From Petasospora fabianii (Eukaryota; Ascomycota; Saccharomycetes; Phaffomycetales; Wickerhamomycetaceae), in assembly GCA_022641835.1 (NCBI GenBank), contig CP048723.1:1-64000 (forward strand): a stretch of 64,000 nt of DNA. The letters run 5' to 3'. Of this stretch, positions 44,731 through 55,287 are shown in pieces; positions within the stretch are counted from its first letter, which is position 1; each line of letters starts with the position of its first letter. The notes under the pieces are model-generated. The model was given only the letters and a program-made list of their open reading frames with translations. It had not been told where the DNA came from and did not search any database. A program made the translations under genes and the position numbers.

Positions 44731-44941
44731 TGTTTATGGTATCCTTGGGCTCTTATTGTGTGAGATTATCGCCTATATCGACCTTAACTAAGACCTTTTG
44801 TTAACGATTTTGAGATTCGCGAAACAGCTGCTTAGTGACACGTGTAGGGATGGCAGCTCTGTTTACATTTTCCAGCGGTGGCGGACTCTTCACTTACTTT
44901 CTATGGAGTAAAATCAGTAAGAACAAGGGCTTCCAAGGAAG
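44731..44941. promoter_or_regulatory. Divergent PRE8 / RAD24 promoter
   Basis: This 211-nt spacer contains GGTGGCGGA at 44877-44885, close to the proteasome-associated control element GGTGGCAAA bound by Rpn4, and a CACGTG-like box near 44838. Confidence 0.45.
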
Positions 44942-47020
44942 ATGGTGCAGCAGGATGGAGACCCTATGGGCTCTGGTGACTCACCTGCGAGACGGTTGAG
45001 GCGAAGTACGCGCGAGAGAAGGCGTAAGGAACCACAAGTGGAAGTGGTTCCTGAAGTGGTGGAGATCAGCAGTGGGGAAGACGAAGCCATTGAGAAGCCA
45101 TTAGTGAAGAAGCAGAAGATTTCGCACCTGACAAGCAGGTTCAAATCCACGAGGTCACGATCTACGACGCCTGTGTCGTCACTGTCACGGCAGTCCTCGG
45201 CCATTGATCGTGGGCCCGTGGGTCACGAGACACATCATGAACAAGAACAAGAACAAGAACAAGAACAAGTCCCCCGCAAAAGTGATGACGAGGACCAACT
45301 ATGGACCACCAAGTACTCGCCAACGTGTCTTTCAGAAATAGCAGTTCACAAGAAGAAATTGACAGAAGTGCGAGAGGTACTTCAAGAGATGCTTCGACCC
45401 CAGTCCACCTCACAATACAAGATCCTTCTACTCACTGGAGCTGCCGGTACATCAAAGAGTACAGTCGTCAAGCAGCTTGCCATTGAGCTCTCCAACCCAC
45501 GATCTGCCAACAAGCCATACATTGAGTGGATCAATCCGATTGATGGAGGTATGAATCTGTTTCCTGACTTTCTCAATTCGGTCAAGATGAAAGTTGGAAC
45601 TTCGAAGGCTGTGATCTTAGTTGAGGACTTACCAAATGTGTTCCATGAAGAGACGAGGACCAAATTTCAACAGGCACTTCTTGAGTGGAGTTATACTGAC
45701 TATGAACTTCCACCATTGGTCATTTGCTTGACAGAGTGTGATGTGACCGGTGATGAAGATTGTAAAAGAGGATATAGCATTGAGAATAACTATGTGGCAG
45801 AGACGGTGTTGGGAAGAAGATTACTCAATTCTCCCGGTTTGAAACGTATTAAGTTCAACCCAGTGAACTTTACACTCTCTAAGAAGTTTCTCAAAGAGAT
45901 TGTGAAGAAAGAAAGTGAAATCTTTGGAAAGATCCCCAAGAGGGAGATTGATGAGAACGTTGACAAGTTTGCCAAGTTTGGAGATATTAGATCCTCAATC
46001 TCAGCTCTTCAATTTTGGGCCAGATGGAGATCTATCAACGGTGACGAGGTTGGACTCCCGAACTTGGATAAAGAAAGCTCCATCTCAATATTTCACGCTA
46101 TTGGGAAATGCATGTTCGGATCCAAGAATGAAGGTGAAGATACAAACGATACCCTCAACTTTGTCATTAGTGACTACTCCAACAGGGCCACACTCTTGAA
46201 ATTGGGACTATTGGAGAACTACACGAGTTTCGGCAAGGGTGAATATGATCTTGAACATGCTGTGTCCATTGCTGATAGTATCAGCTCAGCAGATTTAGTG
46301 CATCCAGATTATATATCTCTTGAACTCACCGTGAGATCTGTCCGTGAAGGGCTCAAAGATCAGAAGGGTAGTCAACACCAAGGATCAACATTCCCACGTG
46401 ACTGGAAAGTCAATCGGATCTCAACTGCGGTACATAGAGATGTGGAGAGATATATGGAGTTGGAGTTTAAGAAATCAATTGCATTGAGAACGTTTGCAGA
46501 TTCGAACTTACTATATGGGTTCTATGAACCTCTTATCAATAACTCCAGGGCTTTCAAGAACAAATCGAAAATTGCATATTACAACTCTATCAACAAGTCA
46601 CCAACTTCAGATATGTTATTGCCGAGATGGCCATACTTGCAAGAGAGACTAGGTGGTAAGTTTAATGAAATTTATGGTGATGACGGTGTTGCTGCAGATG
46701 ATGACGCCTTGACAGTATCAACGAATAATGGTGCTTATTTCAATGACCCCTTGTTAACTACCAATGATTATGATGTTGATGATTCTGGTCCTGAAGATGA
46801 TGAGGACCCAATTGTGGACTCCGATGGTGAAACTCTTGGTGATGATACTTTTGAGACGGAACTTGTTGCTGTTTCGCAGAGGCCAAGCTCCTCAAGACCA
46901 CGTACAGCTAATAAGGCCACACAGGTATTGAGAGCCACTTTAGAGAAATCACATTCAAACATGCAGGAGTTCCTTAACGATTTTGATGACGATAATGACT
47001 TTGATGACTCAGATCTTTGA
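44942..47020 (+). CDS. RAD24: Checkpoint clamp loader subunit Rad24/Rad17
   Basis: The protein has 692 residues (S. cerevisiae Rad24 has 659). After a charged, disordered N-terminus comes the AAA+ module: WTTKYSPTCLSEIAVHKKK near residue 121, Walker A GAAGTSKST near 165, and a Walker B-like VILVEDLP near 222. A Rad17-type lid and collar region follows. The C-terminus is acidic. It replaces Rfc1 in an RFC-like complex that loads the 9-1-1 clamp onto damaged DNA. A (GAACAA)n-type run at about 45239-45268 encodes alternating Glu-Gln (HEQEQEQEQEQEQ), likely length-variable between strains. Confidence 0.9.
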   Translation: MVQQDGDPMGSGDSPARRLRRSTRERRRKEPQVEVVPEVVEISSGEDEAIEKPLVKKQKISHLTSRFKSTRSRSTTPVSSLSRQSSAIDRGPVGHETHHEQEQEQEQEQVPRKSDDEDQLWTTKYSPTCLSEIAVHKKKLTEVREVLQEMLRPQSTSQYKILLLTGAAGTSKSTVVKQLAIELSNPRSANKPYIEWINPIDGGMNLFPDFLNSVKMKVGTSKAVILVEDLPNVFHEETRTKFQQALLEWSYTDYELPPLVICLTECDVTGDEDCKRGYSIENNYVAETVLGRRLLNSPGLKRIKFNPVNFTLSKKFLKEIVKKESEIFGKIPKREIDENVDKFAKFGDIRSSISALQFWARWRSINGDEVGLPNLDKESSISIFHAIGKCMFGSKNEGEDTNDTLNFVISDYSNRATLLKLGLLENYTSFGKGEYDLEHAVSIADSISSADLVHPDYISLELTVRSVREGLKDQKGSQHQGSTFPRDWKVNRISTAVHRDVERYMELEFKKSIALRTFADSNLLYGFYEPLINNSRAFKNKSKIAYYNSINKSPTSDMLLPRWPYLQERLGGKFNEIYGDDGVAADDDALTVSTNNGAYFNDPLLTTNDYDVDDSGPEDDEDPIVDSDGETLGDDTFETELVAVSQRPSSSRPRTANKATQVLRATLEKSHSNMQEFLNDFDDDNDFDDSDL

Positions 47021-47113
47021 GATGATGCCTTACTACATATCAAAACCTTTTTGAAAGGATAAATTATCATTTAGCATTAGATATTTGATCAACGTAAAAC
47101 TGTAAAGGCATAA

Positions 47114-47875
47114 TTATGCGTTGATAGCGTTCTGGAAGAAGTCTGGGTCCTCTTCAAGGTTCTCCTTGATGATATCGAGACCACCTTGGAACTCACCGTT
47201 AATGTACAATTGTGGGAAAGTTGGCCAATCAGAGTATGTCTTTAGTCCCTGTCTCACGCTATCGTCCTTAAGGATATCAAAGAAACCAAATCTCACCTGG
47301 TTCTCTCTAAGGATGGCCACCAGCTGTCTAGAGAAGCCACACTGTGGTGAGGCGGGTGTTCCCTTCATGAACAGCATGACGGGCGATGCCTCGGTGAGCT
47401 GCTTAAGACGGGCGTTGAGTTGTTCCTCGGTCTCCTCTTCCTCCTCATCGGCACCTCCCTGCTGTGGGACAGATGCGAGTGGAGCTTGAGCAGGAGCAGC
47501 AGCTGCTGAAGAAGATGAAGCTGATGGAGCAGCCTGCGCAGTTGTGTTGGAGTTTTGAAGTTCAGCAAGAGCAGTGACAAATTCGTTTGGATCAGCACCA
47601 GAAATCTCCTTGAGGATGGTGTCATCTCTGATGAGTACAAAGTATGGCACAGCACTCACTTCAAACAACTCGGAGATGTCTGGGAACTCGTCTGCATTGA
47701 CTGAGATGAAGAGCACGGAGGGGTTTTGCTCTGCCAGTTGGGCGTAGACGGTGTTGATCTGGATACATGGAGCTGCCCATGATGTGTGGAAATACACCGC
47801 AAGCAGCTTATCCTTAGCGACGTTGGATGTGAGATCAGAGAACTGATCCTCTGAGGATATTTCAACAACGGACAT
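47114..47875 (-). CDS. GRX3: Multidomain monothiol glutaredoxin (Grx3/Grx4)
   Basis: The protein has 253 residues, as in Grx3/Grx4. The N-terminal thioredoxin-like domain (1-105) has HTSWAAPC with C37 at the active-site position. An Ala/Ser linker with an acidic patch (about 115-150) leads to a C-terminal glutaredoxin domain holding the monothiol motif CGFS in PQCGFSRQ near residue 177 and [11 protein letters not shown]. Such proteins bind a bridging [2Fe-2S] cluster with glutathione, deliver iron intracellularly and, with Fra2/BolA, signal iron status to transcription factors. Whether this is GRX3 or GRX4 cannot be decided, as that duplication is specific to Saccharomyces relatives. Confidence 0.92.
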   Translation of the reverse strand: MSVVEISSEDQFSDLTSNVAKDKLLAVYFHTSWAAPCIQINTVYAQLAEQNPSVLFISVNADEFPDISELFEVSAVPYFVLIRDDTILKEISGADPNEFVTALAELQNSNTTAQAAPSASSSSAAAAPAQAPLASVPQQGGADEEEEETEEQLNARLKQLTEASPVMLFMKGTPASPQCGFSRQLVAILRENQVRFGFFDILKDDSVRQGLKTYSDWPTFPQLYINGEFQGGLDIIKENLEEDPDFFQNAINA

Positions 47876-48094
47876 GATTATTTCTATATGGAACTAGGCC
47901 CTGTTATTCGGTGTCCTCAGTGCCACCTGCCACTGTGGCTGATGGTTCAGATAAACCGAAATTTTCCGCCGACGCGATAAACCCAAACACCACACAATAC
48001 TCTTCATTTAGTAATCAATAGTTAATAGTTATTTGTTTCAAAGGCTGTTAATGTATAATATTGATTGAAAAAATATATAACAGTCTTCGATGCT

Positions 48095-48931
48095 TTACAG
48101 ACGCCTCTTGGCAAGCTTCAACACGGTTAACCACTCAATGTTAACCACTGTCTTTGGGGTCCATCCCATCTTTGCCTGTAACTGCTTGATGTAGATATCA
48201 GAGATGTCCTCCTGGTTCTGATGGGCCTCTTTCCAACGGTGGTAGGAACTCCAAGTCTTGACATAGTGAGAGTAATACTCCAATGGGATCTGTCTCTTGA
48301 TCTCTAACGGTGAATCACCTGAGACACCTGGTCTGCGTTCCCATGTCTTCTTCTGATCAAACAGCTCATCTGGGGCATTAACATCCTTTAACAAGTTTCT
48401 GAGTAAATCTCTTCCAGGCTGTTCCCAATATGGACCAAGCTTTGTTGGATCATCATATGTGAAATCCATTGCCATCTTATCAGCAACGACATCGTTAAAT
48501 ACGGGATCAGCATACCCCCAGAAAGCCAAGGTTCCACCTGGCTTAAGTACACGGGCAACCTCTTTAAAGAACTTGGTATGATTAAACCAGTGGATACACT
48601 GTGCAGCAGTGATTAGATCAACAGAGTTATCTGCCAAAAATCCCAACTCTTCTGCTGGAGAGACTCTAAACTCGAGCTTGTCGACATAATCACCACTAAC
48701 CTTCTTGTTTGCTGTCTCAATCATCTTGGCACTAAGGTCTGTGCCGATGACCTTGTCAAAGTAGGTGGAAAGAGGGTATGCTGCCTGTCCTGAACCACAA
48801 CCAATGTCTACAGCAAGCTTGGATTCGCCCGTGTGGTAGTTGTGGATGAAGTCAAAGAGGGAATCATCATAGTTGGGACGAAACTGAGCGTAGCCTTCTG
48901 AATTGAAATTGGCCGAGGAAAAGGCAGACAT
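48095..48931 (-). CDS. TMT1: SAM-dependent methyltransferase, Tmt1/Crg1-like
   Basis: The protein has 278 residues. It has a class-I methyltransferase fold with motif I VDIGCGSGQA near residue 42, GTDLSAKMI as motif II, and the acceptor-region block HWFNHTKFFKEVARVLKPGGTLAFWGYADPVF at about 122-154. These and GPYWEQPGRDLLRNLLKD match S. cerevisiae trans-aconitate methyltransferase Tmt1 (299 residues), and more distantly Crg1. The probable reaction is methyl esterification of trans-aconitate or 3-isopropylmalate, or a small-molecule detoxification. Cytosolic. It is divergent from the Na+/H+ antiporter gene. Confidence 0.86.
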   Translation of the reverse strand: MSAFSSANFNSEGYAQFRPNYDDSLFDFIHNYHTGESKLAVDIGCGSGQAAYPLSTYFDKVIGTDLSAKMIETANKKVSGDYVDKLEFRVSPAEELGFLADNSVDLITAAQCIHWFNHTKFFKEVARVLKPGGTLAFWGYADPVFNDVVADKMAMDFTYDDPTKLGPYWEQPGRDLLRNLLKDVNAPDELFDQKKTWERRPGVSGDSPLEIKRQIPLEYYSHYVKTWSSYHRWKEAHQNQEDISDIYIKQLQAKMGWTPKTVVNIEWLTVLKLAKRRL

Positions 48932-49369
48932 TGTATAGCTAGGAGGTTAGTTCGGTGGTTGTGCAACTCGATAAATGAGTGTATAGTAGCTTTATGTCTA
49001 CTGAATATGGTGATCCTGACCTCTTTTTATCTAATGCGGGGTCATAATCATTAGGCTTCTCCGAGATCGCACATGATCCAACTCGCGATCAAAGAGTACA
49101 GTTAGAGCTCGATGACTTGAAGCGATATCGGATCCTTTTCATGCCTTTTTATCCTTATCTGTTGACTGTGACGTGCGACTTTGTCATCCTCGGAGCCGTT
49201 AAGCTGGTCATGGTGGACGCGGTTGGCCCATAGCCCTCATATCCTCATACTCCCCAAAGCAATGGGGGAAGAAGAGGAAAAAGAAAATTTATTAGCACAA
49301 TCTCTATGACTCAAAACAGCTAGGACACAATCTCCCATCACAACACCCACCACACTTAAATCCCAGGGA
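48932..49369. promoter_or_regulatory. Divergent promoter, TMT1-like / NHA1-like
   Basis: This 438-nt spacer lies between two divergent start codons. It has scattered CGGAG/CTCCG half-sites (around 49059 and 49190) but no clear paired operator, and no gene. Confidence 0.4.
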
Positions 49370-51130
49370 ATGGCCGTATGGTCCCAGCTCGATGTCCATG
49401 ACCAGACCCATCGTGCGTATGCCATAATTGGCGTGTGCTCTACGCTCTTCTGTCTCTTCTCGCTAGTGCTAAAGGAGCGTCTCTTCATCGGTGAAGCTAT
49501 CACTTCCACCATCTGTGGAATCATCGTCGGCCCACACGCTTTGAACTGGATAGATCCTTTGACATGGGGAAACACGGAGTACATCACTCAGGAAGTATCT
49601 CGGGTTGTACTCATCATCCAGATCTTTGCCATCTCCGTCGAGCTTCCTCGCAAATACATGAAGACAAACTGGGTCTCTGTACTCATCCTCCTCTGCTTCA
49701 CCATGATCCTCGGGTGGCTCGTCACCAGTGCCTTCGCCTTTCTCCTCTTCCCAAGACTTAACTTTGCCCACTCTCTCGCCGTCACTGCAGCCATCACAGC
49801 TACGGATCCCGTCCTAGCTGCTGCCATCGTGGGTAAGGGCAAGTTTGGTGAACGTGTTCCTTCTTACCTCAAACACCTCATCTCTGCAGAGTCTGGTGCC
49901 AATGATGGACTCGCTTTCCCCTTCGTCCTGCTTGCAGTGAACTTACTCACCAACAGGGGTCATCCAGGGATCATCGTCCGTGATTGGATCTGTGTCTCGC
50001 TTCTTTGGGAATGCGTGTTTGGTGTCTGCCTCGGTGTGGTGATTGGATTTGTCGGTCGTAAAGCGATGCAATTCTGTGAAAACCGTGGATTTATTGATCG
50101 GGAGTCCCTATTGGTCATCTATATCATGCTTTCGCTCATTTGCACAGGGTTTGGAACCATATTGGGTGTTGATGACCTCCTCGTGTCCTTTGCTGCCGGT
50201 GGTGCATTCGCATGGAACGGTTGGTTCACCTCAAAGATTGATGGTCAATACCTCTCTAACGCAATTGATCTCCTGTTAAACACAGCATACTTTCTCTACT
50301 TTGGTACAATCATTCCTTGGTCTGATTTCAATAATCACGAAATTGGTCTCGATTGGTGGAGACTTGTCATTTGGGCATTGGTGGTTATCTTCCTAAGACG
50401 CATTCCAGCAGTGATAATGGCTAAGCCATTCGTTCCAGCCATAACAACTTGGTCTGAAGCTGTCTTTGTTGGACATTTCGGTCCAATTGGTGTCGGTGGT
50501 ATCTTTTGCTGCTTTGTTACAAAGACCCTTATCGAGGCCCATCTAGGATATGACCTTGGTGAAGTTGACATTGAAACGACTCCTTATTACATCGTCTTGA
50601 GATGCATTTGGCCAATTGTATCCTTCACAGTTGTCACAAGTATCATCATTCATGGTTTCAGTGTCACTCTCATTGTGCTCTTCTCAGATTATGATATCGT
50701 CAAAGTCAGACGCAAGCAACGCCGTGGATCTGGTATGATAACCTCGGGACAATTGACTGAGGCAACCACGATGGTTGACACGATTCATCTTGATGATTTG
50801 ACAAAAGATGGGAAACAAAGAGCACAAACATGTAATACTGTAGAAGTGGGAGAAGGTTCAAGTACAATTCACCAACGTCCGGCAGGTCATAGACGTGTCC
50901 TTGTCGGTTCCACACAATCTGATGATCTCAAGTTCTTCAGAATTGGTCATGAATTGATTGTGGAAGATGCTAATGAAAACTTCATCAAGAAGTACCGTTT
51001 GGTACATGATGATGATCATGAAATGAGACTACAGGGACTTGATGTTGGGTTTGAGACTAGCTCTTCAAACAATTACGATGAGGAAGAATTGAGAGCTTGT
51101 ATCCTGGAAGCTATGGCAAAGCAGAAGTGA
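49370..51130 (+). CDS. NHA1: Plasma-membrane Na+(K+)/H+ antiporter, Nha1/Sod2-like
   Basis: The protein has 586 residues. About 12 membrane spans occupy residues 15-445. Conserved CPA1 motifs are present: TAITATDPVLAAAIVGKGKFGERVP-type loop near residue 143, and AESGANDGLAFPFV near 180 with the transport acidic residue. The cytosolic tail (about 450-586) is short compared with S. cerevisiae Nha1 (985 residues) and closer to S. pombe Sod2, but keeps the HGFSVTLI-type start of the tail. It exports Na+ or K+ in exchange for protons and helps set cytosolic pH. Intronless. Confidence 0.9.
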   Translation: MAVWSQLDVHDQTHRAYAIIGVCSTLFCLFSLVLKERLFIGEAITSTICGIIVGPHALNWIDPLTWGNTEYITQEVSRVVLIIQIFAISVELPRKYMKTNWVSVLILLCFTMILGWLVTSAFAFLLFPRLNFAHSLAVTAAITATDPVLAAAIVGKGKFGERVPSYLKHLISAESGANDGLAFPFVLLAVNLLTNRGHPGIIVRDWICVSLLWECVFGVCLGVVIGFVGRKAMQFCENRGFIDRESLLVIYIMLSLICTGFGTILGVDDLLVSFAAGGAFAWNGWFTSKIDGQYLSNAIDLLLNTAYFLYFGTIIPWSDFNNHEIGLDWWRLVIWALVVIFLRRIPAVIMAKPFVPAITTWSEAVFVGHFGPIGVGGIFCCFVTKTLIEAHLGYDLGEVDIETTPYYIVLRCIWPIVSFTVVTSIIIHGFSVTLIVLFSDYDIVKVRRKQRRGSGMITSGQLTEATTMVDTIHLDDLTKDGKQRAQTCNTVEVGEGSSTIHQRPAGHRRVLVGSTQSDDLKFFRIGHELIVEDANENFIKKYRLVHDDDHEMRLQGLDVGFETSSSNNYDEEELRACILEAMAKQK

Positions 51131-51285
51131 GAAAAAAAACTTTTATAACTACTATGTTCACTTGTCTTAAAACCCGTATTATCATGTATATGTATTCGTA
51201 AACCCGTCAAAACGTCAGAGTAATGGAATCTTCAAGATCCACAATACTCACAAATAAATAGTGTAATGTCATCAAAGGTGTAAAG

Positions 51286-53520
51286 TCAGTGCTTAACCTC
51301 CTCGATCAATGCAATTGCCTGCTTAACCATCTCTCCGCAGTGCTCCGTGTCAACCTCCTCCTGCAATCTCATAAAGTAATCAGTCAATGTCAACTTCAAG
51401 TCTAACACCTCCTGGGATGGCAGCTGTGCATAGTACGAGTTCAAATCGTGGAACTCAATTAAAAGTGGGGCACAAACCTCCATCATCTCCATACTCATTT
51501 CACCAACGTTGAAAACACTTGACCAAACCTGAAGGAATCCATAAAGGTCCCTTGGTGTGTAGCTGTCCAAACTGAACTCATCAATCAAGCGTTTAAAGAA
51601 CTGAGTCTTGGAAATGTCAAAGATCGGCAAGTTGGCAACGTTTGATGAAAGGAAGGACAAAAATTCAAACCCGTCAGTCATTTGCAATCCGTGTGTGTTA
51701 ATTATTCTAACGCAAAGGTCATCATTAGAGAGGTATTGGAAAAGAGGTGGATAAGCCTGGTAGGCAAAGTGTGATTTTCTCACAAAGGACTCCTTGAGCA
51801 TCTTCAAGACAGTCGACTTGTCATCATGTTCAATGGCACGAAGAAGGAAGTTTGAAAGGGAGTCAATTCTTCTTGGTGTGATGAGCAAAGTTGAAAGAGA
51901 GTACTCATCAGCTGCAAAGTTTGATCTTGGTAAGGCAGTCATGTAGTTGTAAAGTCTAAGAGACTCCTCGTAAGGCACAGAATGGAGAGAATCCTGTAAG
52001 AGATGGAGGTAGAACTCATAAGAAAACTCTGGGATCCAATCAATTCTGTTGAACTGGGACCAAATTTCGAGTGCCTTTGGATAGTTAGTCTTAGATAGTG
52101 TCAAGAGATAAGATGAAAGCAACATGGTCACCTTAGCTTCATAGTCCTGATAGTTCTTGATTGATGTCAAGAGCTTGTCCAAAAACTTTGTGGCAAGAGC
52201 AATCTCACCAGTGGCAGCCAGTGTAGAGATGAAAGTCGAGTAGATAATGAATTGAGATTTCTTCAACTCATCATTAGCCTCACAGTCAACCTTGAACTGC
52301 TCGTACAGAGAAATGGCGAGCTCAGAATCGTTGGTGAACTTGCAATAGTTGATCAACGAAGTGTAGTAGATGACATTCTTCTCAACCATATTCTGCTGTT
52401 CCAAGATCTTCATGAATGATGTGTTGTTAACAAGTCCTGGGTATAAGTTCATTCCAATGAGAACAAGATCTGTAATGTTGGAATTGAAATGCTGGAGATG
52501 AGTACAATTGGAGGCGTTGAAGATGTCGATTGCAATCTTGAAGAAGTCGACACCAGACACCGATACACCTGGGACAACGGCAGCCTTGACGGCACCTTCA
52601 AGAAGAGCAGAAATGACTGTGCTGTAGATTTCGACATCTGGTTTGATCTTGTTGGAAATGAGGTCCTGGTAGACATTAAGCATTGTGGAGAGTTTCTCGT
52701 CAAGTGAGTCATCAATGGTTCTGCGAACAATAGAGGAGAGCACAAGGGAGTAAACCTCCCTGGATGGGACTAAGTCGTTTCTCTTGATGGCCATGTATAA
52801 GGAATTGACTTTTTCAAACTGACCGGATTGGTATGCTGAATTGATCGCCTTAGTCTGTGACAAAAGGAATGTACGATCTGAGAGCTCAACCTCTTCGATC
52901 TCGCCAGGGGAGAAATACTTAGTGGTCTCTGGTACCACTAGCGTTGGCGACGAGCCAGGAGATGGTTCCTGCTGTGGTAGTTTCTCTTTCTTCTGATGCT
53001 GTTGCTGTTGCTTCTGCTGTGCTGATGTGTGTAGTTGTTTCTTGTCAATCTTCGCCTGTTGTGTCTGAAGTTGTGAAGTGATCTTACTGCTGTTAATGAC
53101 GGAAACTGGGAAAGTCTTTAGCACCTCATGATAATTAGTCTTATTCACTGAGAGAATAACATTGTCCTGATTGAAAGGTAGCACAATATTGATTGGATTC
53201 TTTAGCGCTGGCACGGCGGCATTAGCGGAGATGTTGTTGTTGTTCTGCTCATCATCCTGAGCGACAGACTGGGTAAGGGCAAAGTCATACTGAAGATAGT
53301 TCGTAGCAGCAGCATTGGCCGGATGAGGATGAGGGTAACGTTTTGCACCTTGTCCCAAGGCTTCCACCGTCTGAAGCTGAGAGTTCTGACGGATATGATT
53401 GAAAGTGGAGTCAAAGAAGGCGGCAGAGTGTTTGGCCGCCGTATGGTAGCGCTTCGACGAGAGCGTGAAGCCCGGGTACTTGAAGCAACTGAAGGGCATT
53501 CTAGCAAGGTAGGAGTCCAT
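51286..53520 (-). CDS. PPR-like mitochondrial protein
   Basis: The protein has 744 residues and I cannot assign it to a named orthologue. The N-terminus (MDSYLARMPFSCFKYPGF) is basic, hydrophobic and short of acids, as in mitochondrial targeting peptides. Residues about 150-200 are Gln/Lys-rich. From about 215 on it is a series of helical pairs with PPR-like patterns, for example AYQSGQFEKVNSLYMAIKRNDLVPSREVYSLVLSS and NVIYYTSLINYCKFTNDSELAISLYEQF. Yeast proteins of this type bind mitochondrial mRNAs and support their stability or translation. A role in mitochondrial RNA metabolism is inferred from fold and targeting only. Confidence 0.75.
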   Translation of the reverse strand: MDSYLARMPFSCFKYPGFTLSSKRYHTAAKHSAAFFDSTFNHIRQNSQLQTVEALGQGAKRYPHPHPANAAATNYLQYDFALTQSVAQDDEQNNNNISANAAVPALKNPINIVLPFNQDNVILSVNKTNYHEVLKTFPVSVINSSKITSQLQTQQAKIDKKQLHTSAQQKQQQQHQKKEKLPQQEPSPGSSPTLVVPETTKYFSPGEIEEVELSDRTFLLSQTKAINSAYQSGQFEKVNSLYMAIKRNDLVPSREVYSLVLSSIVRRTIDDSLDEKLSTMLNVYQDLISNKIKPDVEIYSTVISALLEGAVKAAVVPGVSVSGVDFFKIAIDIFNASNCTHLQHFNSNITDLVLIGMNLYPGLVNNTSFMKILEQQNMVEKNVIYYTSLINYCKFTNDSELAISLYEQFKVDCEANDELKKSQFIIYSTFISTLAATGEIALATKFLDKLLTSIKNYQDYEAKVTMLLSSYLLTLSKTNYPKALEIWSQFNRIDWIPEFSYEFYLHLLQDSLHSVPYEESLRLYNYMTALPRSNFAADEYSLSTLLITPRRIDSLSNFLLRAIEHDDKSTVLKMLKESFVRKSHFAYQAYPPLFQYLSNDDLCVRIINTHGLQMTDGFEFLSFLSSNVANLPIFDISKTQFFKRLIDEFSLDSYTPRDLYGFLQVWSSVFNVGEMSMEMMEVCAPLLIEFHDLNSYYAQLPSQEVLDLKLTLTDYFMRLQEEVDTEHCGEMVKQAIALIEEVKH

Positions 53521-53943
53521 GATCGGAAGGCTCCCTTAATCTCTATAAGCCGATGAAGAAGTGTAAAAGAAGTATTAAGGAAAGAAAGACTTAAGAAAGT
53601 GGCCACTCACAGGTCAAAGAAACACGATGCAGCGCCGCGACAGCGCGGAAGCGACCGATTTCAGCGGTACGGCCACACTCTCCCTATACAAAAAAGTCAA
53701 AGCCCGCGTACCGGCTTTGTTTCCGTGGCTTCTGATTGGCTGAGCGGAAATATACCAGTTTGTGTAGGGGGTGTTCGGGTTTTTATGAGCATAACTATGT
53801 CTCTCTCTACACAACAACTCTTAAAAATGCCATCCATTAACAAGCGAATAAAGTGTACAGTAGCAACTAGTCATTAATTTTTCACCTTCATCTCTCTCCT
53901 CCTTCTTCTTTCTTCTTTTTATTTTCTATTCTTTAGCTAGACT
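53521..53943. other. PPR-gene promoter / ERG13 3' region
   Basis: This 423-nt region between two leftward genes has a CT-rich tract at about 53883-53935 next to the ERG13 stop (GA-rich in the transcript's 3' UTR) and GC-rich CGCG elements around 53630. No gene recognised. Confidence 0.4.
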
Positions 53944-55287
53944 TTACTCCTTAACAGCGTAAGAACGGTGGAATCTATCATCAACCTCAGTCAAGTAGTA
54001 GACACCAGAGCCAACGTTCTCAAGCGAACCTGTTGGCTTGAAGCCCTTCTTCAAGTGAGCAGCCTCTCTAAGAGCAAGGGCAGCCTCGTACTCCTCTGGG
54101 GTAGCGATCTTTCTAGAAGACAACACATGATCAAAGTTCAACTTGTCAGTGATATAAGAGATGTCACCCTTAACAACACAAGAGAACATAGAAGCAGCAA
54201 GACCGGAACCGTATGAGAACATACCGATACGCTTACCTTGAAGCTTTTCGTTACCAACGTAGTAAAGCAAAGAAGCCAAAGAGGCATACACGGAACCAGT
54301 GTACATGTTACCAGTGTTAGTTGGAACTTGCAAAGCTGGCTGGACTCTTTCCTTGGTCAAATCCTTAGCAAGAGCAACGAATGTCTTCTCAACAGTCTTG
54401 TCAACCAAGGACTGCTCGTAATCCATCTCAGCAAGGGCCTTGTCAACTTCTGGGAAAAGTTCAGGGTTAGCTCTGAAATCGTTGTAGAAAATTCTAGCAT
54501 AAGATTTTGTGACAAGCTTACAAGTTGGAACGTGGAAGGCGTTGTAGTCGAATCTCTTGGTAGCACCAACAGTGGTAGCAGTGGCACCTTCAACACCAGC
54601 CTTGAGGGCCTTCTTAGAGTAAGCGGCATAAGCCTTATCCAAGGCCTTAACGTAACAGGACAAGGAGAAGTGACCATCAACGTATGGGTACTCAGAAGTG
54701 AAATCTGGCTTGTAGAAGTCATAAACGTGCTCCATGTAGGTACCTCTAGTTGAGTCAAAGACAATTGGGGCATCTGGACCGATCAAGAGGGCAACGGTAC
54801 CGGCACCACCAGTTGGTCTAGCAGCACCCTTCTCGTAAATGGCAATATCACCACAGACAACAACGGCATCTCTACCATCCCAAGCGGAGGACTCGATCCA
54901 GTTAAGAGAGTTGAAAACGGCGTTGGTACCACCGTAACAAGCGTTAATGGTATCGATACCTTCAACATCCAAGTTGTCACCAAGCAACTGTGTAAGAACA
55001 GACTTGACAGACTTAGACTTATCCAACAAGGTTTCAGTACCAACCTCAAGTCTTCCAATGTTGTTGACATCGATGTTGTAGTTCTTGATCAAACGGGAGA
55101 AGGCAGTGAGGGCCATGGAGTAGATATCTTCTCTATCGTTGACAAAGGCCATGTTGGTCTGACCGAGACCAATGGTGTACTTTCCGGCAGAGACACCGTC
55201 AAATTTCTCGAGCTCAGCCTGGTTGACAGCCTGACCTGGGATGTAGACCTCAATGGCCTTAATACCGATGTTCTGTGGACGGCTCAT
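53944..55287 (-). CDS. ERG13: 3-hydroxy-3-methylglutaryl-CoA synthase
   Basis: The protein has 447 residues from the ATG at 55287; the frame extends 31 codons upstream without conservation. HMG-CoA synthase hallmarks are complete: general base E85 ([13 protein letters not shown]), acyl-accepting C117 ([10 protein letters not shown]) and the His of FHVPTCKLV. It condenses acetyl-CoA with acetoacetyl-CoA to HMG-CoA, the committed supply for mevalonate and ergosterol. Cytosolic. Codons look strongly biased towards preferred yeast triplets (GGT, AAG, ACC), as expected for a highly expressed gene. The upstream region carries two ACGCGT elements and a long T tract. Confidence 0.95.
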   Translation of the reverse strand: MSRPQNIGIKAIEVYIPGQAVNQAELEKFDGVSAGKYTIGLGQTNMAFVNDREDIYSMALTAFSRLIKNYNIDVNNIGRLEVGTETLLDKSKSVKSVLTQLLGDNLDVEGIDTINACYGGTNAVFNSLNWIESSAWDGRDAVVVCGDIAIYEKGAARPTGGAGTVALLIGPDAPIVFDSTRGTYMEHVYDFYKPDFTSEYPYVDGHFSLSCYVKALDKAYAAYSKKALKAGVEGATATTVGATKRFDYNAFHVPTCKLVTKSYARIFYNDFRANPELFPEVDKALAEMDYEQSLVDKTVEKTFVALAKDLTKERVQPALQVPTNTGNMYTGSVYASLASLLYYVGNEKLQGKRIGMFSYGSGLAASMFSCVVKGDISYITDKLNFDHVLSSRKIATPEEYEAALALREAAHLKKGFKPTGSLENVGSGVYYLTEVDDRFHRSYAVKE

